From contig CAZUGH010000045.1 in the NCBI GenBank assembly GCA_964619785.1, positions 1-15,569 on the forward strand: 15,569 bases of DNA, read 5' to 3'. Positions 14,103-15,569 of the stretch are shown here, piece after piece; position 1 is the first letter of the stretch, and every line of letters starts with the position of its first letter. A program made the position numbers and the translations under genes. The notes beneath the pieces are model-generated. The model had not been told where the DNA came from, did no database searches, and saw only the letters and a list, made by a program, of their open reading frames with translations. The stretch is from CAZUGH01 sp964619785. Its GTDB lineage: Bacteria > Bacillota > Clostridia > Lachnospirales > Lachnospiraceae.

Positions 14103-14132
14103 ACCCTAGGACTTGGTAGTATATCACCAGCC
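14087..14132. other. Perfect 13-bp inverted repeat over the rplJ promoter -10
   Basis: GTGATATACTACC (14093-14105) and GGTAGTATATCAC (14115-14127) are exact complements around a 9-nt loop. The outer GGCT (14087-14090) and AGCC (14129-14132) extend it beyond a small internal loop. No T tract follows, so it is not a normal terminator. It could be an operator, a processing hairpin in readthrough rplA mRNA, or a 3' stabiliser. Confidence 0.7.
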
Positions 14133-14144
14133 CTAATATAAAAA

Positions 14145-14253
14145 CTGCCGTAGACAGTAGGTGCCATCTGATGGCGTAAGCGTGTATCGCCTACCGAGGA
14201 GTGATAGTAAGTATATATCCCTCTCTGTCTCGTAGTAGATGAGAGGTTTTTTT
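14145..14253 (+). promoter_or_regulatory. Ribosomal protein L10 leader
   Basis: CTGCCGTAGACAGTAGGTG ... CGCCTACCGAGG has the layout of the L10 leader (Rfam L10_leader type): a short CTG/CAG kink-turn-like element, then the stem GTAGGTG/CGCCTAC. In known cases the L10(L12)4 complex binds here and represses rplJL. It is followed by an attenuator. Confidence 0.85.
14220..14253 (+). terminator. Attenuator of the rplJL leader
   Basis: CCTCTC (14220-14225) pairs with GAGAGG (14241-14246), followed by seven T. It follows the L10 leader, so L10 binding probably favours termination here. A small hairpin ATGCGAT/ATCGCAT (14254-14270) comes next, before the rplJ ribosome binding site. Confidence 0.8.
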
Positions 14254-14313
14254 ATGCGATTGTATCGCATCATCACATAGGCAGGTTTTCAAATCTATAA
14301 AGGAGGTAAAACC

Positions 14314-14817
14314 ATGGCTAAAGTTGAATTAAAGCAGCCAATCGTTGAGGAAATCAAAGGACATGTATCTGGAGCTAAAGCAGCATACTTAGTTGATTAC
14401 CGTGGACTCACTGTTGAAGAAGATACAAAACTTCGTAAAGAGTTGAGAGAAGCTGGTATCGTATACAAAGTATATAAGAATACAATGCTTCGTTTCGCAT
14501 TTGAAGGAACTGATTTTGCTCAATTAGACGACAAGCTGGAAGGACCATCTGCTATTGCATTCAGCATGGAAGATGAGACAGCACCAGCAAGAATCCTTGC
14601 GAACTTCGCAAAGACTGCTGAGAACCTTGAGTTCAAGGCTGCCGTAGTTGGCGGTACATTATACGATGAAAGTGGAATTAAGCAGCTCGCTTCTATTCCA
14701 TCAAGAGAAGCTCTTGTATCCAAGTTACTTGGAAGCATGCAGTCCCCTATTACAAACTTTGCTCGTGTGCTTAACCAGATTGCAGAAGCAAACGGTTCCG
14801 AAGCAGCAGCAGAATAA
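14314..14817 (+). CDS. rplJ: 50S ribosomal protein L10
   Basis: A 167-aa stalk-base protein that holds the L7/L12 dimers and recruits translation factors. The N-terminal rRNA-binding domain shows VSGAKAAYLVDYRGLTVEED, RKELREAGIVYKVYKNTM and EGPSAIAFS; the C-terminal helix (SPITNFARVLNQIAEANG) binds L7/L12. ATG 14314 follows AAAGGAGG. rplL begins 42 nt later. Control is through the promoter at 14073 and the L10 leader. Confidence 0.98.
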   Translation: MAKVELKQPIVEEIKGHVSGAKAAYLVDYRGLTVEEDTKLRKELREAGIVYKVYKNTMLRFAFEGTDFAQLDDKLEGPSAIAFSMEDETAPARILANFAKTAENLEFKAAVVGGTLYDESGIKQLASIPSREALVSKLLGSMQSPITNFARVLNQIAEANGSEAAAE

Positions 14818-14859
14818 CTTGTATCAAACTTAAATAATAATAAAATGGAGGAAATTAAA

Positions 14860-15228
14860 ATGACAACTCAGGAATTTATCGATGCTATCAAAAGCATGAC
14901 AGTATTAGAATTAAATGATTTAGTAAAAGCTTGTGAGGAAGAATTCGGCGTATCCGCAGCAGCAGGTGTTGTAGTTGCAGCAGCAGGTGGAGATGCAGCA
15001 GAAGCTGGCGCAGAGAAAGATGAGTTCGACGTAGAACTTACAGAAGTTGGACCAAACAAAGTTAAGGTTATCAAAGTAGTACGTGAGGTAACTGGACTTG
15101 GACTTAAGGAAGCTAAAGAAGTAGTAGACGGAGCTCCTAAGGTAGTTAAAGAAGGCGCAGCTAAAGACGAAGCAGAAGACATCAAGACAAAACTTGAAGC
15201 TGAAGGCGCAAAAGTAACATTAAAATAA
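14860..15228 (+). CDS. rplL: 50S ribosomal protein L7/L12
   Basis: A 122-aa stalk protein, present in several copies per ribosome and needed for factor binding. The N-terminal dimerisation part (TTQEFIDAIKSMTVLELNDL) is followed by an alanine-rich hinge (about residues 33-52) and the C-terminal domain (EFDVELTEVGPNKVKVIKVV, then TGLGLKEAKEVV). ATG 14860 is chosen because GGAGG (14847-14851) lies 8 nt upstream; ATG 14845 overlaps that site. It is the last gene of the cluster in this window; rpoB would normally follow beyond the terminator. Confidence 0.98.
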   Translation: MTTQEFIDAIKSMTVLELNDLVKACEEEFGVSAAAGVVVAAAGGDAAEAGAEKDEFDVELTEVGPNKVKVIKVVREVTGLGLKEAKEVVDGAPKVVKEGAAKDEAEDIKTKLEAEGAKVTLK

Positions 15229-15261
15229 TCGCGAACGAAGCGAGTCAAGCACGAAGTGCTT
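15229..15261. repeat. Two small triloop-type hairpins after rplL
   Basis: TCGC (15229-15232) can pair with GCGA (15240-15243). AAGCAC (15247-15252) pairs perfectly with GTGCTT (15256-15261) across a GAA triloop. They lie between the rplL stop and its terminator. Related GNA-triloop hairpins occur on the other side of the terminator. Confidence 0.55.
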
Positions 15262-15326
15262 AAATAAAACAGGAGACTCACCCGTGGATGCTTGCATCCG
15301 AAAGGGAGAGTCTCCTGTTTTATTTA
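15261..15326. terminator. Long bidirectional terminator after rplL
   Basis: TAAATAAAACAGGAGACTC (15261-15279) is perfectly complementary to 15308-15326. The loop contains CCC/GGG and GGATG/CATCC, so the structure can fold nearly throughout. The 3' arm TTTTATTTA acts as the T-rich tail, and both strands have such a tail, suggesting termination in both directions. Confidence 0.8.
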
Positions 15327-15328
15327 GC

Positions 15329-15343
15329 AAATACGCAGTATTT
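15329..15343. repeat. Triloop hairpin after the rplL terminator
   Basis: AAATAC (15329-15334) pairs with GTATTT (15338-15343) across a GCA triloop, the same form as AAGCAC-GAA-GTGCTT upstream and the 26-nt array downstream. Confidence 0.5.
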
Positions 15344-15362
15344 GACGAGCGAGCGCGTAATT

Positions 15363-15569
15363 CTTGCCGAAGGCAAGAAAAGGGAGCACTTGCCGAAGGC
15401 AAGAAAAGGGAGCACTTGCCGAAGGCAAGAAAAGGGAGCACTTNNNNNNNNNNNNNNNNNNNNNNNNNNNNNNNNNNNNNNNNNNNNNNNNNNNNNNNNN
15501 NNNNNNNNNNNNNNNNNNNNNNNNNNNNNNNNNNNNNNNNNNNGCCGAAGGCAAGAAAAGGGAGCGCGT
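15363..15569 (+). repeat. 26-nt tandem repeat of triloop hairpins, interrupted by an assembly gap
   Basis: The unit CTTGCCGAAGGCAAG plus AAAAGGGAGCA repeats exactly at 15363-15388, 15389-15414 and 15415-15440, and a fourth begins at 15441. After the run of N the last partial unit (15544-15569) ends in GAGCGCGT, a sequence also found just before the array (near 15351-15358). Each unit holds a 6-bp hairpin with a GAA loop. There are no unique spacers, so it is not CRISPR. The true copy number is unknown. Nothing coding is seen; 26 is not a multiple of 3. Confidence 0.9.
15444..15543. other. Assembly gap (100 N)
   Basis: Exactly 100 unknown bases sit within the tandem repeat, the conventional size for a gap of unknown length. 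The two sides being joined is a scaffold inference. Confidence 0.95.

Noticed and set aside
15220..15554. Minus-strand frames through the 26-nt repeats and N run
   Set aside because: They are repeat artefacts; the repeat period is not a multiple of three and one frame crosses the gap.
15363..15569. CRISPR array at the right edge
   Set aside because: The 26-nt units are direct tandem copies without distinct spacers.

Overview
The window looks like chromosomal DNA from a Gram-positive anaerobe of the Clostridia, most likely Lachnospiraceae. I infer this from strong AGGAGG-type ribosome binding sites, a T-box leader before ileS, an L10-type leader before rplJL, a short SecE, a secreted Ig-like (group 2) protein, an NusG-domain-II / Gx-transporter gene pair and overall protein character. 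No sequence search was possible, so the family is an inference.

Layout. Positions 1-584 hold no convincing gene. Two clusters of about 51-nt hairpin repeats, each ending in the same small terminator-like hairpin, flank a 243-nt imperfect palindrome. A secreted Ig-like-domain protein follows on the minus strand (585-1604). An intergenic region with five A-rich repeats and a good promoter leads to a DUF4143-type AAA+ ATPase (1974-3266). A T-box riboswitch with an isoleucine (ATC) specifier then precedes ileS (3658-6822). The glycogen phosphorylase gene glgP (6855-9311) follows after 32 nt with no visible promoter or terminator between, so it may be under the same T-box. A terminator-like hairpin at the end of glgP also contains the ribosome binding site of the next gene, a membrane-anchored LytM-like protein that has lost the usual zinc ligands (9363-10052). 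An unrecognised 211-aa protein (10192-10827) overlaps, tail to tail, a minus-strand pair encoding a Gx transporter and an NusG-domain-II protein.

From 11754 rightwards lies the conserved ribosomal/transcription cluster rpmG-secE-nusG-rplK-rplA-rplJ-rplL. It has its own promoter before rpmG, a candidate L1 hairpin before rplA, and a second promoter, an inverted repeat, an L10 leader and an attenuator before rplJ. These genes supply the large-subunit stalk proteins and the L1 stalk, SecE of the translocon, and the elongation factor NusG. The regulatory signals fit the known autogenous control of L1 and L10(L12)4. A 19-bp stem after rplL ends the cluster. It is followed by several very small hairpins and a 26-nt tandem repeat containing a 100-N assembly gap.

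Most of the genes are housekeeping. The less ordinary parts are non-coding: the palindrome and hairpin arrays at the left edge, the repeat set before the DUF4143 ATPase, the inverted repeat lying on the rplJ promoter, and the triloop-hairpin array that breaks the assembly at the right edge. I do not see a clear new multi-gene system.
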